From Aestuariibacter sp. A3R04 (GTDB lineage Bacteria; Pseudomonadota; Gammaproteobacteria; Enterobacterales; Alteromonadaceae), in NCBI RefSeq assembly GCF_018860805.1, contig NZ_JAHKQR010000002.1, positions 186,001-250,000 on the forward strand: DNA of 64,000 bases. Reading direction: 5' to 3'. Every line of letters begins with the position of its first letter. Position 1 is the first letter of the stretch. Shown piece by piece: positions 26,764 through 36,001 of the stretch. Under the pieces are notes generated by a model. That model made no database searches. It was not told where the DNA came from and was given only the letters and a program-made list of their open reading frames with translations. Made by a program: the position numbers and the translations under genes.

Positions 26764-27777
26764 TTATACCGCCGGCAGTGTTTCCAGGGACCACCTCGGT
26801 TTAGCGGCAGCAGATAGATCACAGGTATGGCCGGCTTTGAGCCGCTGCATCCCCGCATAGGCGATCATCGCGCCATTGTCCGTACAAAACGCCAGGCCAG
26901 GGTAAAACACTTCGCCCTTCATATCTGACATCAGGGATGCCACAGCGGCGCGCAAATAGGAGTTTGCACTCACCCCGCCGGCTATAACCAACCGCTTCAG
27001 GCCAGTTTGTTTCAGTGCGCGGCGGCACTTGATGATTAATGTGTCCACCACGGCTTCCTGAAAAGCAAACGCTATATTGGCTTTGCTTTGTTCGCTGTCA
27101 TCGGCATCCCGTATGGTATTGGCAGCAAAGGTTTTTAAACCGCTAAAACTGAAATCCAATCCCGGTCTGTCAGTCATGGGGCGAGGGAATTTATAATGTC
27201 CCCCCTCGCCTCTTTCAGCTAATTTGGCCAACAGGGGCCCGCCTGGGTAATCCAGCCCTAATAGTTTTGCGGTTTTGTCGAACGCTTCGCCAGCGGCATC
27301 ATCAATAGATTCGCCCAATACCTCGTACTGCCCAATGCCTTGCACATTTACCAACATTGAATGCCCACCAGACACCAGCAATGCTATAAAGGGAAACGCT
27401 GGTGCATTGGCCTCAAGCATGGGAGCCAGCAGATGCCCTTCCATATGATGAACACCCACCGCCGGAATATTCCACGCGTAAGACAATGCCCGACCAACGG
27501 AAGATCCAACCAACAAAGCGCCTACCAGCCCGGGGCCTTGGGTGAATGCAATGCCGTCCAGTTCGCTACCTTTTGTGTTGGCATCGGTGAGAGCTTTCTG
27601 AATAAGAGGGATGATTTTTCTCACGTGATCCCGGGATGCCAGTTCGGGGACTACACCGCCGTAATCAGCGTGCAACTTTACCTGGCTGTAGAGTTCGTGA
27701 GACAATAACCCCTGCGCATCATCGTACACGGCCACGCCGGTTTCGTCACATGACGTCTCAATACCCAAAATTCGCAT
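26764..27777 (-). CDS. tsaD: tRNA N6-threonylcarbamoyladenosine transferase subunit TsaD
   Basis: A 337-residue TsaD (Gcp/Kae1 family) that transfers threonylcarbamoyl to A37 of ANN-decoding tRNAs. It starts [19 protein letters not shown] and carries [23 protein letters not shown], the iron-binding VHHMEGH motif, [26 protein letters not shown] and [17 protein letters not shown] lies six bases ahead of ATG 27777. It is divergent from rpsU, the classical gammaproteobacterial arrangement. Confidence 0.96.
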   Translation of the reverse strand: MRILGIETSCDETGVAVYDDAQGLLSHELYSQVKLHADYGGVVPELASRDHVRKIIPLIQKALTDANTKGSELDGIAFTQGPGLVGALLVGSSVGRALSYAWNIPAVGVHHMEGHLLAPMLEANAPAFPFIALLVSGGHSMLVNVQGIGQYEVLGESIDDAAGEAFDKTAKLLGLDYPGGPLLAKLAERGEGGHYKFPRPMTDRPGLDFSFSGLKTFAANTIRDADDSEQSKANIAFAFQEAVVDTLIIKCRRALKQTGLKRLVIAGGVSANSYLRAAVASLMSDMKGEVFYPGLAFCTDNGAMIAYAGMQRLKAGHTCDLSAAAKPRWSLETLPAV

Positions 27778-27899
27778 ATTTTTCCCCACTGGCTGATTGC
27801 GGCGGCAAGTTTACCGCTAAACCGCCCCCCTGAAAATGGGTGATTAAGGCACAAAGGGCATTTTTAAGTAATATTGTCTAATTTATTGCCAGCTTCTGC

Positions 27900-27928
27900 T
27901 TTACAAAGCGCTCAGAAAAGAATAGAAT
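27900..27928 (+). promoter_or_regulatory. Sigma-70 promoter of the rpsU block
   Basis: TTTACA (27900-27905), a 17-base spacer and TAGAAT (27923-27928) form a good sigma-70 promoter, about 85 bases before rpsU. It lies between divergent tsaD and rpsU. Confidence 0.6.
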
Positions 27929-28012
27929 TTCGCACCATTTTTAACCCGGGTGTCGATTTATCGCACACTTTTCACGCCCGGCTAATCAGTAAATTTTTGA
28001 GGTGAGAATTTA

Positions 28013-28228
28013 ATGCCTATCGTTAAAGTCAGAGAAAACGAGCCGTTTGATGTCGCTCTTCGTCGTTTTAAACGCTCTTGTGAAAAAGCAGGTGTACTGT
28101 CAGAAGTTCGTCGTCGCGAGTTCTTCGAAAAGCCTACTTGGGAACGTAAGCGTAAAAAAGCGGCTGCTAAGAAGCGTCATCTGAAAAAGCTGGCTCGCGA
28201 AAACGCTCGTCGCGTAAAACTCTACTAA
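28013..28228 (+). CDS. rpsU: 30S ribosomal protein bS21
   Basis: A 71-residue, strongly basic protein matching bS21 end to end: [21 protein letters not shown], the Cys-containing [16 protein letters not shown] and the Lys/Arg-rich tail ending RVKLY. bS21 takes part in base pairing at the anti-Shine-Dalgarno region during initiation. GAGGTGAG lies just upstream. First gene of the macromolecular synthesis block. Confidence 0.98.
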   Translation: MPIVKVRENEPFDVALRRFKRSCEKAGVLSEVRRREFFEKPTWERKRKKAAAKKRHLKKLARENARRVKLY

Positions 28229-28243
28229 GATAGTGTTGGCTTT

Positions 28244-28271
28244 AACAAAGGTGCCTTAGGGCACCTTTGTT
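28244..28271 (+). terminator. Hairpin attenuator between rpsU and yqeY
   Basis: AACAAAGGTGCC-TTAG-GGCACCTTTGTT, a 12-bp perfect stem 15 bases after rpsU. It lacks a continuous U-tract (GTCTC follows), so it probably reduces rather than stops transcription into yqeY and dnaG, as in the E. coli rpsU-dnaG interval, and may also protect the rpsU mRNA 3' end. Confidence 0.7.
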
Positions 28272-28318
28272 GTCTCAGGCCATCGGAAACTTGCTTTCAT
28301 CAAAATAGAGAATAAATC

Positions 28319-28765
28319 ATGGCATTGATTGACGAATTAAAAAACGCACAAAAAGATGCAATGCGTGCTAAAGAAAAACTTAAGCTTGGCACTATTCGCA
28401 TGGCACTGGCAGCTATCAAACAAAAAGAAATTGATGAGCAAATCACGCTGGATGACACAGCTGTACTGGCTATTTTAACCAAGATGGTTAAACAGCGCGC
28501 CGACGCTGCAGCACAATACGATCAGGCTGGTCGTGAAGATCTCGCATCCACAGAGCGCGATGAAATCACTGTACTGGAATCTTTTCTGCCCCAACCCCTT
28601 ACCGAAGAGGAAGTATCTGCGCTCATCGACGAAGCAATGGCTTCTACCGGCGCAACCGATATGCAAGGCATGGGTAAAGTGATGGGCTATTTGAAACCCA
28701 AAGTTCAGGGCCGCACCGACATGGGCGCCTTAAGCGGAAAGATCAAAGCGAAACTAAGCGCCTGA
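28319..28765 (+). CDS. yqeY: GatB/YqeY domain protein
   Basis: A 148-residue member of the YqeY family, homologous to the C-terminal region of the GatB amidotransferase subunit. It begins MALIDELKNAQKDAMRAKEK, and has LRLGTIRM-type (here LKLGTIRMALAAIKQKEID), QYDQAGREDLASTERDEI and a C-terminal GKVMGYLKPKVQGRTDMGALSGKIK. The role is unresolved; a tRNA-dependent function is suspected from the GatB relationship. Located between rpsU and dnaG, as in many proteobacteria. Confidence 0.93.
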   Translation: MALIDELKNAQKDAMRAKEKLKLGTIRMALAAIKQKEIDEQITLDDTAVLAILTKMVKQRADAAAQYDQAGREDLASTERDEITVLESFLPQPLTEEEVSALIDEAMASTGATDMQGMGKVMGYLKPKVQGRTDMGALSGKIKAKLSA

Positions 28766-28848
28766 GAATTTTACGGCGCACGAATTCTTGTTGCGCCCTC
28801 ATCTCTCCCTGATAAAGTACTCGTTGTTTATCATGAGTTCCAAGTGAC

Positions 28849-30624
28849 ATGTCTGGAAGAATACCCCGCGATTTTATCGATGATCTCCTTGCCCGCACCG
28901 ACGTTGTCGATGTTGTCGACAGCCGGGTAAAGCTGAAAAAAGCAGGCAAAAACTACCAGGCCTGTTGCCCTTTTCACAATGAAAAAACCCCTTCGTTTAC
29001 CGTAAGCCAGGACAAGCAGTTTTACCATTGTTTCGGCTGTGGCGCCCATGGCAATGCTATTTCTTTCATTATGGAGTTTGACCGTCTAGATTTCGTTGAA
29101 GCCGTGGAAGATTTGGCTAGGTTACACGGTTTGGAAGTGCCCCGTGAGCAAGGCAGCCGCCCGGCCATGTCGGAAGAGAAGCGTCAGCAACAACAAGACG
29201 ATTATGCCTTAATGGAAAGCGTAACTCGCTTTTTTCAACAACAGTTACGTCAACATGCCAATAGCCCTAAAGCGATTGAGTATCTAAAAAAACGCGGGCT
29301 GTCTGGTGATATCGTCAAACGCTGGGAAATTGGCTACGCCCCTGGTGAATGGGACGGCTTGCTCAAAACTTTTGGCACGGACACTCCCAGGGTTAAACAA
29401 CTTATCGAATTAAAGCTGGTCAACCAAAATGATCGCGGAAAAACCTATGACTTTTTCCGCGACCGCATCATGTTTCCTATCAGAGACAGACGGGGTCGTG
29501 TCGTTGGCTTTGGTGGTCGCGTTCTGGATGACGGCGGTCCTAAATATCTGAACTCGCCGGAAACCCGTATTTTCCATAAAGGCTATGAGCTATTCGGCTT
29601 TTATCAAGCCAAACAAAGCCAACGGCATTTAGATAAAGTTATCATCGTCGAAGGGTATATGGATGTCGTGGCACTGAGCCAGTACGACATCAATATTGCG
29701 ACGGCGGCCTTGGGAACGGCAACAACACCTGAACACCTGAGCATGTTGATGCGTAGCACATCACACATCGTTTGCTGTTACGACGGTGACAGAGCAGGGC
29801 GCGAGGCAGCTTGGAGGGCACTTGAAAACGCCCTGCCGGCGCTTAAAGACGGAGTTAAACTCACCTTTTTGTTTTTGCCCGACGGTGAAGACCCGGACAC
29901 CATGGTTCGAAAGATTGGCACTGACGCCTTTCTCAAACTCACCGACAACGCGTTACCACTGTCGCGATTTTTCCTAGAATCACTGTTAAAAAATCACGAA
30001 GTGGGTACGCCGGAAGGAAAAATGGCAATGAAGGCTGCGGCGCAACCACTTATCGACCAGGTACTTGGCGATAACCAGCGCGACATGCTGCAAGAAGAGC
30101 TAGCAAAACATGTCGGTGAGTATGATCGCTTTCGCTTGCAACAGGATATCCAGCAGGCCAGACAATCCAGTCAACGACCTGTTTATACGGGAAAAAACCA
30201 GCAGAAAACCCAGATTTCTCCTGTGCGAACTATGGTAAGGTTGCTGCTGGATAACCCTGCCCTTGCCCACAAGCACCCCTCGTGTACGCCTAAAGTTCTG
30301 GCAAACAGCGGGGTATCTGGTATTCACGTACTGATTGATATTCACGATTTTTGTTTGCATCACCCAAGAGCAACGACGGCACAGGTACTTGAAAACTTCC
30401 GCAACCATCCCCATTCTGCTGTCATTGCGAAACTACTGTTACAGGAACACCTGATAAGAGAAGACGATGCTGACACTGTGTATTGCGACAGTTTCGCAAG
30501 GTTACTGGACTGGCATTTCGACAGCCGAATTGAAACGCTCATTTCACGCTCTCGGGTTCAGCCCCTCTCGCAACAGGAAAAAACGGAATTAACACTGCTG
30601 ATGAAGGAACGTCAAAAGTCATAA
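28849..30624 (+). CDS. dnaG: DNA primase DnaG
   Basis: A 591-residue primase that makes RNA primers at the replication fork. The N-terminal zinc site is Cys40, His43, Cys61 and Cys64 (CPFHNEKTPSF, HCFGCGAHG). The RNA polymerase core with the TOPRIM fold carries VIIVEGYMDV (Glu near 268) and CYDGDRAG (about 310-316). The C-terminal helicase-binding region (from about 450) is more diverged, as usual. The ribosome binding site is weak. It is followed by a 293-base interval with a promoter for rpoD. Confidence 0.97.
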   Translation: MSGRIPRDFIDDLLARTDVVDVVDSRVKLKKAGKNYQACCPFHNEKTPSFTVSQDKQFYHCFGCGAHGNAISFIMEFDRLDFVEAVEDLARLHGLEVPREQGSRPAMSEEKRQQQQDDYALMESVTRFFQQQLRQHANSPKAIEYLKKRGLSGDIVKRWEIGYAPGEWDGLLKTFGTDTPRVKQLIELKLVNQNDRGKTYDFFRDRIMFPIRDRRGRVVGFGGRVLDDGGPKYLNSPETRIFHKGYELFGFYQAKQSQRHLDKVIIVEGYMDVVALSQYDINIATAALGTATTPEHLSMLMRSTSHIVCCYDGDRAGREAAWRALENALPALKDGVKLTFLFLPDGEDPDTMVRKIGTDAFLKLTDNALPLSRFFLESLLKNHEVGTPEGKMAMKAAAQPLIDQVLGDNQRDMLQEELAKHVGEYDRFRLQQDIQQARQSSQRPVYTGKNQQKTQISPVRTMVRLLLDNPALAHKHPSCTPKVLANSGVSGIHVLIDIHDFCLHHPRATTAQVLENFRNHPHSAVIAKLLLQEHLIREDDADTVYCDSFARLLDWHFDSRIETLISRSRVQPLSQQEKTELTLLMKERQKS

Positions 30625-30660
30625 AAATTGGCGCGTTGTTGAAAAAACACGCTGAACATC

Positions 30661-30690
30661 TGGTCAAAAATGGTGTCTATCTGTTATACT
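30661..30690 (+). promoter_or_regulatory. Candidate promoter for rpoD in the dnaG-rpoD interval
   Basis: TGGTCA (30661-30666), 18-base spacer and TATACT (30685-30690). It would give a leader of about 220 bases before rpoD. The -10 is good, the -35 fair. Confidence 0.45.
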
Positions 30691-30856
30691 GTCTAATTCG
30701 CTGCAGGCAGCTTTATCAATACACACATTGGTTTTTTGCGAACCCGAATAGCCCATGAGGCGCGATGAAAAGGTGTATTGTCATAGCGGGGGGAAGAACA
30801 GCAGCCATTGTTCTGACAGGTGCGGTAACAAACGAACAGCAAGCATGTACAAGACG

Positions 30857-30884
30857 GCACAAGCCGGTTTTGGCGTGCTTTTTT
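30857..30884 (+). terminator. Terminator-like hairpin in the rpoD leader
   Basis: GCAC-AA-GCC, loop GGTTTT-like, GGC-GTGC makes a 7-bp stem with a two-base bulge, followed immediately by TTTTTT (30879-30884), 33 bases before the rpoD start. Its position between promoter and gene suggests attenuation of rpoD expression or a processing signal. A second hairpin candidate lies upstream at about 30795-30815 (AGAACA...TGTTCT). Confidence 0.5.
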
Positions 30885-30917
30885 GCTTAATAATTAAATG
30901 TGAGAAGTGTAGGTTAT

Positions 30918-32756
30918 ATGGCGCAAAGCAAGCAGTCTCAGATTAAACTCCTGATTGCAAAAGGTAAAGAGCAGGGTTACTTAACCTTTGCAGAAGTAAA
31001 TGACCACCTGCCGCAAGATATTGTCGACTCTGATCAAATCGAAGACATCATTCGCATGATCAACGACATGGGCATCACCGTTTCTGAATCAGCACCAGAT
31101 TCCGACGAACTGCTGATGCAGGAAACCACTGCCGATGAAGACGCTGCGGAAGCAGCTGCTCAGGCGCTGGCAACCGTTGAAAGTGAGATCGGCCGAACGA
31201 CAGACCCCGTGAGGATGTACATGCGGGAGATGGGTACAGTTGAACTGCTGACGCGTGAAGGCGAAATTGAAATTGCCAAACGTATTGAAGACGGTATAAA
31301 CCAGGTACAGTGTTCCGTTGCTGAATACCCTGAAGCAATTACTTATTTGCTCGAACAATGGGATTTGTACGAAGCAGAAGAAATTCGCTTGGGTGACATT
31401 ATCTCAGGGTTTGTAGATCCGAATGAAGAGCAGGATTTAGCCCCAACGGCCACCCACATTGGTTCTGAGTTACCAGCCGAAGAACTGGATGACGAAGACG
31501 ACGATGAAGACGAAGACGACGATGACAGTGATGACGACGATACTGGTGTAGATCCGGAACTGGCCCGTGAGAAGTTTTCTAAACTTCGCGAGCAGTATCT
31601 GAAAACCCGTGCCGTTATTGAAGCGCATGGTCGTGCCGACAAGAAGTCCCGAGAACAGATCACCATACTCAGTGAAGTGTTCAAAGAATTCCGCTTGGTG
31701 CCTAAGCAGTTTGACCGCATGGTTAAAAACATGCGTGACATGATGGACAAGGTGCGTATTCAGGAACGTCTTGTCATGAAGTACTGCGTGGTGAACGCAA
31801 AAATGCCGAAGAAAGATTTTATTAAGGCATTCGCGGGCAACGAGACAACAACTAAGTGGCTGGAAGCCACGTTGGCTTCAGGCGCGCCTTATACCAACAT
31901 GCTTTTAAATTACAAAGAAGACATTGAGCGCTCCGTATCTAAGATGAACCAGGTAGAACAGGAAACTGGTCTGGTTATTTCAGATATCAAAGATATCAAT
32001 CGCCGTATGTCTATTGGTGAGGCGAAAGCCCGTCGGGCGAAGAAAGAAATGGTTGAAGCGAACCTGCGTCTAGTAATTTCTATCGCAAAGAAATACACCA
32101 ACCGCGGTTTGCAATTCCTGGATTTAATTCAGGAGGGCAACATCGGCTTGATGAAAGCTGTAGACAAGTTCGAATACCGTCGTGGATATAAGTTTTCAAC
32201 CTATGCCACGTGGTGGATTCGCCAAGCGATTACTCGTTCAATTGCTGATCAGGCGCGGACCATCCGTATACCGGTTCACATGATCGAAACCATTAATAAA
32301 CTGAACCGTATCTCTCGCCAGATGCTTCAGGAAATGGGTCGCGAGCCTACGCCGGAAGAATTGTCGGAACGCATGGCTATGCCGGAAGATAAGATCCGCA
32401 AGGTACTCAAGATAGCTAAAGAACCTATCTCCATGGAAACGCCCATCGGTGATGATGAAGATTCGCATTTGGGTGACTTTATCGAGGACAGCACAATTAT
32501 TCAGCCCCTCGATTCGGCCACCGGCGGCAGCCTGAAAGATGCCACTCAGGAAGTATTAGCTGGTTTGACCGCGCGTGAGGCCAAAGTGCTGCGCATGCGT
32601 TTCGGTATCGACATGAACACTGATCATACCCTGGAAGAAGTGGGCAAGCAGTTTGATGTTACCCGAGAGCGCATTCGTCAAATCGAGGCCAAAGCACTGC
32701 GCAAGCTCCGTCACCCGAGCCGCTCAGAACAGCTGCGCAGTTTCTTAGACGAGTAA
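30918..32756 (+). CDS. rpoD: RNA polymerase primary sigma factor RpoD (sigma-70)
   Basis: A 612-residue primary sigma factor. Region 1.1 is at the start ([26 protein letters not shown]), region 1.2/2.1 at [24 protein letters not shown], then the non-conserved insertion containing a very acidic Asp/Glu tract (about 195-215). Region 2.3/2.4 is [44 protein letters not shown], and region 4.2 is [32 protein letters not shown]. The start is 30918 (MAQSKQ) with AGG ahead, not the upstream open frame. Last gene of the block. Confidence 0.98.
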   Translation: MAQSKQSQIKLLIAKGKEQGYLTFAEVNDHLPQDIVDSDQIEDIIRMINDMGITVSESAPDSDELLMQETTADEDAAEAAAQALATVESEIGRTTDPVRMYMREMGTVELLTREGEIEIAKRIEDGINQVQCSVAEYPEAITYLLEQWDLYEAEEIRLGDIISGFVDPNEEQDLAPTATHIGSELPAEELDDEDDDEDEDDDDSDDDDTGVDPELAREKFSKLREQYLKTRAVIEAHGRADKKSREQITILSEVFKEFRLVPKQFDRMVKNMRDMMDKVRIQERLVMKYCVVNAKMPKKDFIKAFAGNETTTKWLEATLASGAPYTNMLLNYKEDIERSVSKMNQVEQETGLVISDIKDINRRMSIGEAKARRAKKEMVEANLRLVISIAKKYTNRGLQFLDLIQEGNIGLMKAVDKFEYRRGYKFSTYATWWIRQAITRSIADQARTIRIPVHMIETINKLNRISRQMLQEMGREPTPEELSERMAMPEDKIRKVLKIAKEPISMETPIGDDEDSHLGDFIEDSTIIQPLDSATGGSLKDATQEVLAGLTAREAKVLRMRFGIDMNTDHTLEEVGKQFDVTRERIRQIEAKALRKLRHPSRSEQLRSFLDE

Positions 32757-32773
32757 TCTCGCCTAACCATCGC

Positions 32774-32799
32774 AAAAAGCCACCTGACGGTGGCTTTTT
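32774..32799 (+). terminator. Intrinsic terminator after rpoD
   Basis: AAAAAGCCACC-TGAC-GGTGGCTTTTT, an 11-bp perfect stem with U-tract, 17 bases after the rpoD stop. It closes the rpsU-yqeY-dnaG-rpoD block. Confidence 0.92.
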
Positions 32800-32862
32800 C
32801 ATTTGCAGTACTCCCCACATTTGTTTTACCGTTATCAGGCCTTTCGCTCCCAAGGATTGATA

Positions 32863-33753
32863 ATGCGCCTACGCCATATCGAAGTTTTCCATGCCATATA
32901 CACCACAGGCTCCATTACAGGTGCCGCTAATATGCTCTATGTTTCTCAGCCTTCCGTATCAAAGGTACTGGCTCATGCTGAACAACAATTAGGTTTTTCT
33001 CTGTTTCATCGCAACAAGGGCAAGCTATCGCCTACTGCGGAAGCTGAGATGATGTTTCCGGAGATAAATAAAATCTATCAACAACTCAACACGGTTAAAC
33101 AACTCGCACAGAACATCCAGCGGGGAAAAAGCGGGATGATAAATATTGCCGTTACACCCGCATTGGGCTTCGATGTGTTACCCAAAGCGATGCAATTGTT
33201 CAACCAAGCTCATCCTGAAGTGGCAATTAACATTAAGACCGTACACAATACAGAGGCACTGCAGTCGTTACTGGAACACAAATGCGACGCTGCCATTTTA
33301 TATTCTTCCCCCAGTCTCCCCGGCGTCGTTGAACGCAAGTTATCGAGCCAGGAAATGGTCGTCATGTACCCGAAAGATGCCTTTGACGACACGCCTGAAT
33401 TTATGACCTTAGAAGATTTACAAGCTCAGGATATAATCGGTATATGGGAAAGTGGTCCCCTTGGAGAAATGGCTTGGCGCCACATTGAACAGTCGGGCCT
33501 GAATATCGAAACCCATATTCAGGTTGATACCTACTACATTGCCGCCCGAATGGTAGACGCTGGCTTGGGGTGTTGTCTTGTGGACCGACTGACGGCAGAG
33601 GGGAATAAGACGGAAAAAACCGGCATTGCCCGCTTTGAACCGAAGCTGCGTTTCGACGTTAAAGCACTTTCACTGAGTAGCCGGTCGTTGGCAAAAGTCT
33701 GCGACAGCTTCCTGGACACGCTCACTAACGTGATTGCCTGCCATGGGCAATAA
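32863..33753 (+). CDS. dgcR: LysR-family regulator, DgcR-like
   Basis: A 296-residue LysR regulator: winged helix at the N-terminus (MRLRHIEVFHAIYTTGSITGAANMLYVSQPSVSKVLAHAEQQLG) and a periplasmic-binding-like effector domain (about 95-290). It lies on the same strand immediately before the DUF1611 and epimerase genes, the organisation I recall for the dgcR-dgcN-dgcA D-glutamate genes of marine proteobacteria. AAGGA lies 6 bases before ATG 32863; the frame opens earlier but lacks the LysR start. The family is secure; the symbol is inferred from context. Confidence 0.8.
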   Translation: MRLRHIEVFHAIYTTGSITGAANMLYVSQPSVSKVLAHAEQQLGFSLFHRNKGKLSPTAEAEMMFPEINKIYQQLNTVKQLAQNIQRGKSGMINIAVTPALGFDVLPKAMQLFNQAHPEVAINIKTVHNTEALQSLLEHKCDAAILYSSPSLPGVVERKLSSQEMVVMYPKDAFDDTPEFMTLEDLQAQDIIGIWESGPLGEMAWRHIEQSGLNIETHIQVDTYYIAARMVDAGLGCCLVDRLTAEGNKTEKTGIARFEPKLRFDVKALSLSSRSLAKVCDSFLDTLTNVIACHGQ

Positions 33754-33845
33754 CCTTACGTTATAGGTCGCCTAAAGGAAGCTAATTATCATTCACTGCC
33801 TAACTTTTTAAGATGGATAACTATTTTAAACTGTTAGGAAATCAC

Positions 33846-34841
33846 ATGGTTTTATCCCCGCCATATTTGCTTTTTATCGGCGACGCCACTGATCCATTGA
33901 GCATAAAAATGGCTAAAAGCGTTGCTGATTGGAATCCGGCGGCCTGTGTCGGTGAATGTAAACTTCCAGGTTGCACCGTTTCGACAGGCTGTTCACCAAT
34001 GAGCATTCAGGAAGGTGCCAAGGCAGGAGCAAATACGTTTGTTTTGGGTTTTGCAAATAGCGGCGGCATTATTGACACTGCTTGGATCCCGACCATTATT
34101 GAAGCCATTGAGGCGGGCATGCATGTGGTAAGTGGGCTGCACGACAAACTCACAGACATTCCTGAGGTGGTGGCCGCAGCAAAAAAACATGGTAAAACAC
34201 TTACTGATATCCGTCATCCAACCACGCGGTTTAACACTGGGAAGGGGCTAAAACGCAGTGGTAAACGACTTTTGACTGTGGGGACCGATTGCTCAGTGGG
34301 CAAAATGTATACGTCTCTCTCTTTGGCCAACGCCATGAATAAGGCTGGCAAAAAGGCAACGTTCAGGGCAACCGGACAAAGCGGTATTTTGGTTGCCGGT
34401 GAAGGCGTTGCTATTGACTGCGTAGTAGCTGACTTTATCTCAGGCGCAGTAGAAACCCTTAGCCCGCACAACGATGACGATCACTGGGATATTATTGAAG
34501 GCCAGGGTTCGTTATCGCACCCGGCATTTGCAGGAGTTAGTCTCGGCCTGTTGCACGGTTCCCAACCTGATGCCCTGGTAATTTGCCACGCGCTAAATCG
34601 CTCGCACATGCGAGGATTACCGCACTACCCTCAGCCGACTCTGGAAGATGTAATAGCGATGACAACTAAAGCAGCCAGCCTGACCAATCCCCATGTGAAA
34701 GTAGTGGGCATTGCCGTTAACACGTCCAGTGTTTCTGAAGACGACGCGCGACAATACTGTGCAAAAACCAGTGCAGACCTCGGTTTACCTTGCACGGATC
34801 CGCTGCGATTTGGTGTCGACAGCATTGTGGAGCAACTGTGA
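33846..34841 (+). CDS. dgcN: DUF1611-family protein, DgcN-like N-acetyltransferase
   Basis: A 331-residue protein of the former DUF1611 family. It has an N-terminal Rossmann-like part (PYLLFIGDATDPLSIKMA), then a P-loop-like domain (GTDCSVGKMYTSLSLANAM, about 150-170). In the recalled marine D-glutamate pathway, DgcN makes N-acetyl-D-glutamate, which DgcA racemises to the L form. TTAGGAAAT lies 7 bases before ATG 33846; ATG 33813 is also possible. The next gene begins inside its stop codon (TGATG), showing translational coupling. Activity is inferred from the gene pair. Confidence 0.8.
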   Translation: MVLSPPYLLFIGDATDPLSIKMAKSVADWNPAACVGECKLPGCTVSTGCSPMSIQEGAKAGANTFVLGFANSGGIIDTAWIPTIIEAIEAGMHVVSGLHDKLTDIPEVVAAAKKHGKTLTDIRHPTTRFNTGKGLKRSGKRLLTVGTDCSVGKMYTSLSLANAMNKAGKKATFRATGQSGILVAGEGVAIDCVVADFISGAVETLSPHNDDDHWDIIEGQGSLSHPAFAGVSLGLLHGSQPDALVICHALNRSHMRGLPHYPQPTLEDVIAMTTKAASLTNPHVKVVGIAVNTSSVSEDDARQYCAKTSADLGLPCTDPLRFGVDSIVEQL

Positions 34842-35827
34842 TGGCGTTGACGTTCACGGTAAACCGGGAAACCTTTCCTCTGGCTCAGGTGTTTAGAATT
34901 TCTCGCGGTGCGAAAACAGCAGCAGAAGTTATTATTGTCACCGTTTCTGACGGTACACATACCGGTTGGGGCGAGTCAGTACCCTATGCTCGCTATGGGG
35001 AATCTCTCGAAAGTGTCACCGCACAAATTGAAGCTGTTATACCGTCATTGGCAAACTTAACGGACCATAATAAACTGCCAGACTTACTGCCGGCGGGTTC
35101 TGCCAGAAACGCTCTGGATTGTGCGTTTTGGGATTTAACCGCCAAGGTATCTGGTAGCCCCGTATCATCGTTACTCGCGCTTCCCGTGTCGCAACACTGC
35201 TTTACTGCTCAAACCATTAGTGTAGACACCATTGACAATATGCGTGCATCGGCTGCTAAACTGCAAGGCGCACCACTTATTAAAGTGAAGCTCGACCCTG
35301 ATTCCGTCGTCGAAAAAGTTCGTGCAATCCACCAAGCGAGTCCCCAAAGCCAGCTCATTGTGGACGCCAATGAGGGATGGACTGTTGATGCATTAAAAGC
35401 TGTAGCCAATGATCTCAAAGCCTGTAATGTCGTTCTGATAGAACAACCCGTGCCAGCCAATGAAGACGCTGCGCTAGAAGGATACCACTGCCCTGTTCCA
35501 CTGTGTGCTGACGAGTCATGTCACACCAGTGATAACCTGGAAACCTTGCGAAAGCGCTATCAGGCTATCAATATTAAATTGGACAAAACAGGCGGCCTCA
35601 CAGAAGCAGTCGCCCTTTACAAACGCGCCAAGGCCATGGATTTCTCCATCATGGTCGGCTGTATGGTGGGAACGTCACTTGCTATGGCACCGGCATATCT
35701 GCTTTGCGATGGCGCCGATTTCGTAGATCTCGATGGCCCTTTACTCATAGCTAATGATCGGCCAAACGGCTTTGTATTTGAAAACGGAAACATGACTTGC
35801 CCCAAAAACTTTTTATGGGGGCTGTAA
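34841..35827 (+). CDS. dgcA: Enolase-superfamily dipeptide-epimerase-like racemase, DgcA-like
   Basis: A 328-residue member of the muconate-lactonizing enzyme subgroup. Active-site elements are visible: IKVKLDP (KxK lysine pair), LIVDANEGW and IEQPVP, ADESCHT (metal ligands Asp, Glu, Asp on successive strands) and INIKLDKTGG (second lysine). This is the L-Ala-D/L-Glu epimerase-like fold with a lysine on each side, suited to racemisation. The annotated DgcA acts on N-acetyl-D-glutamate. The start ATG at 34841 overlaps the upstream stop by one base; the longer frame from 34790 overlaps the upstream gene and is not used. Confidence 0.85.
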   Translation: MALTFTVNRETFPLAQVFRISRGAKTAAEVIIVTVSDGTHTGWGESVPYARYGESLESVTAQIEAVIPSLANLTDHNKLPDLLPAGSARNALDCAFWDLTAKVSGSPVSSLLALPVSQHCFTAQTISVDTIDNMRASAAKLQGAPLIKVKLDPDSVVEKVRAIHQASPQSQLIVDANEGWTVDALKAVANDLKACNVVLIEQPVPANEDAALEGYHCPVPLCADESCHTSDNLETLRKRYQAINIKLDKTGGLTEAVALYKRAKAMDFSIMVGCMVGTSLAMAPAYLLCDGADFVDLDGPLLIANDRPNGFVFENGNMTCPKNFLWGL

Positions 35828-35894
35828 TCGCCCCTTTCATGCGCGTTCTATTGTGTATAAGACCGCCTTTCATTATTACATTTTTTTGTAGGCA

Positions 35895-35910
35895 TTCTAT
35901 AAAATAGAAC
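35895..35910. promoter_or_regulatory. Inverted repeat upstream of the FMN reductase gene
   Basis: TTCTAT-AAA-ATAGAA is a perfect 6-bp inverted repeat about 93 bases before the start at 36002. The half-site AATAGAAC here matches GTTCTATT at 35845-35852 in inverted orientation. A dimeric repressor operator is plausible; no regulator gene is adjacent. Confidence 0.4.
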
Positions 35911-36001
35911 GATTTGTCTTCATTTTATCGCTTATTTACCGGCTCAAGATGACGTATCTTATCAATACACATTTGTTGAACTCGTTTTTATAGGATTTGT
36001 C

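Noticed and set aside
31343..31750. Ser-rich antisense ORF over the rpoD acidic tract
   Set aside because: Created by the Asp/Glu codons of rpoD read in reverse; rpoD is unambiguous.
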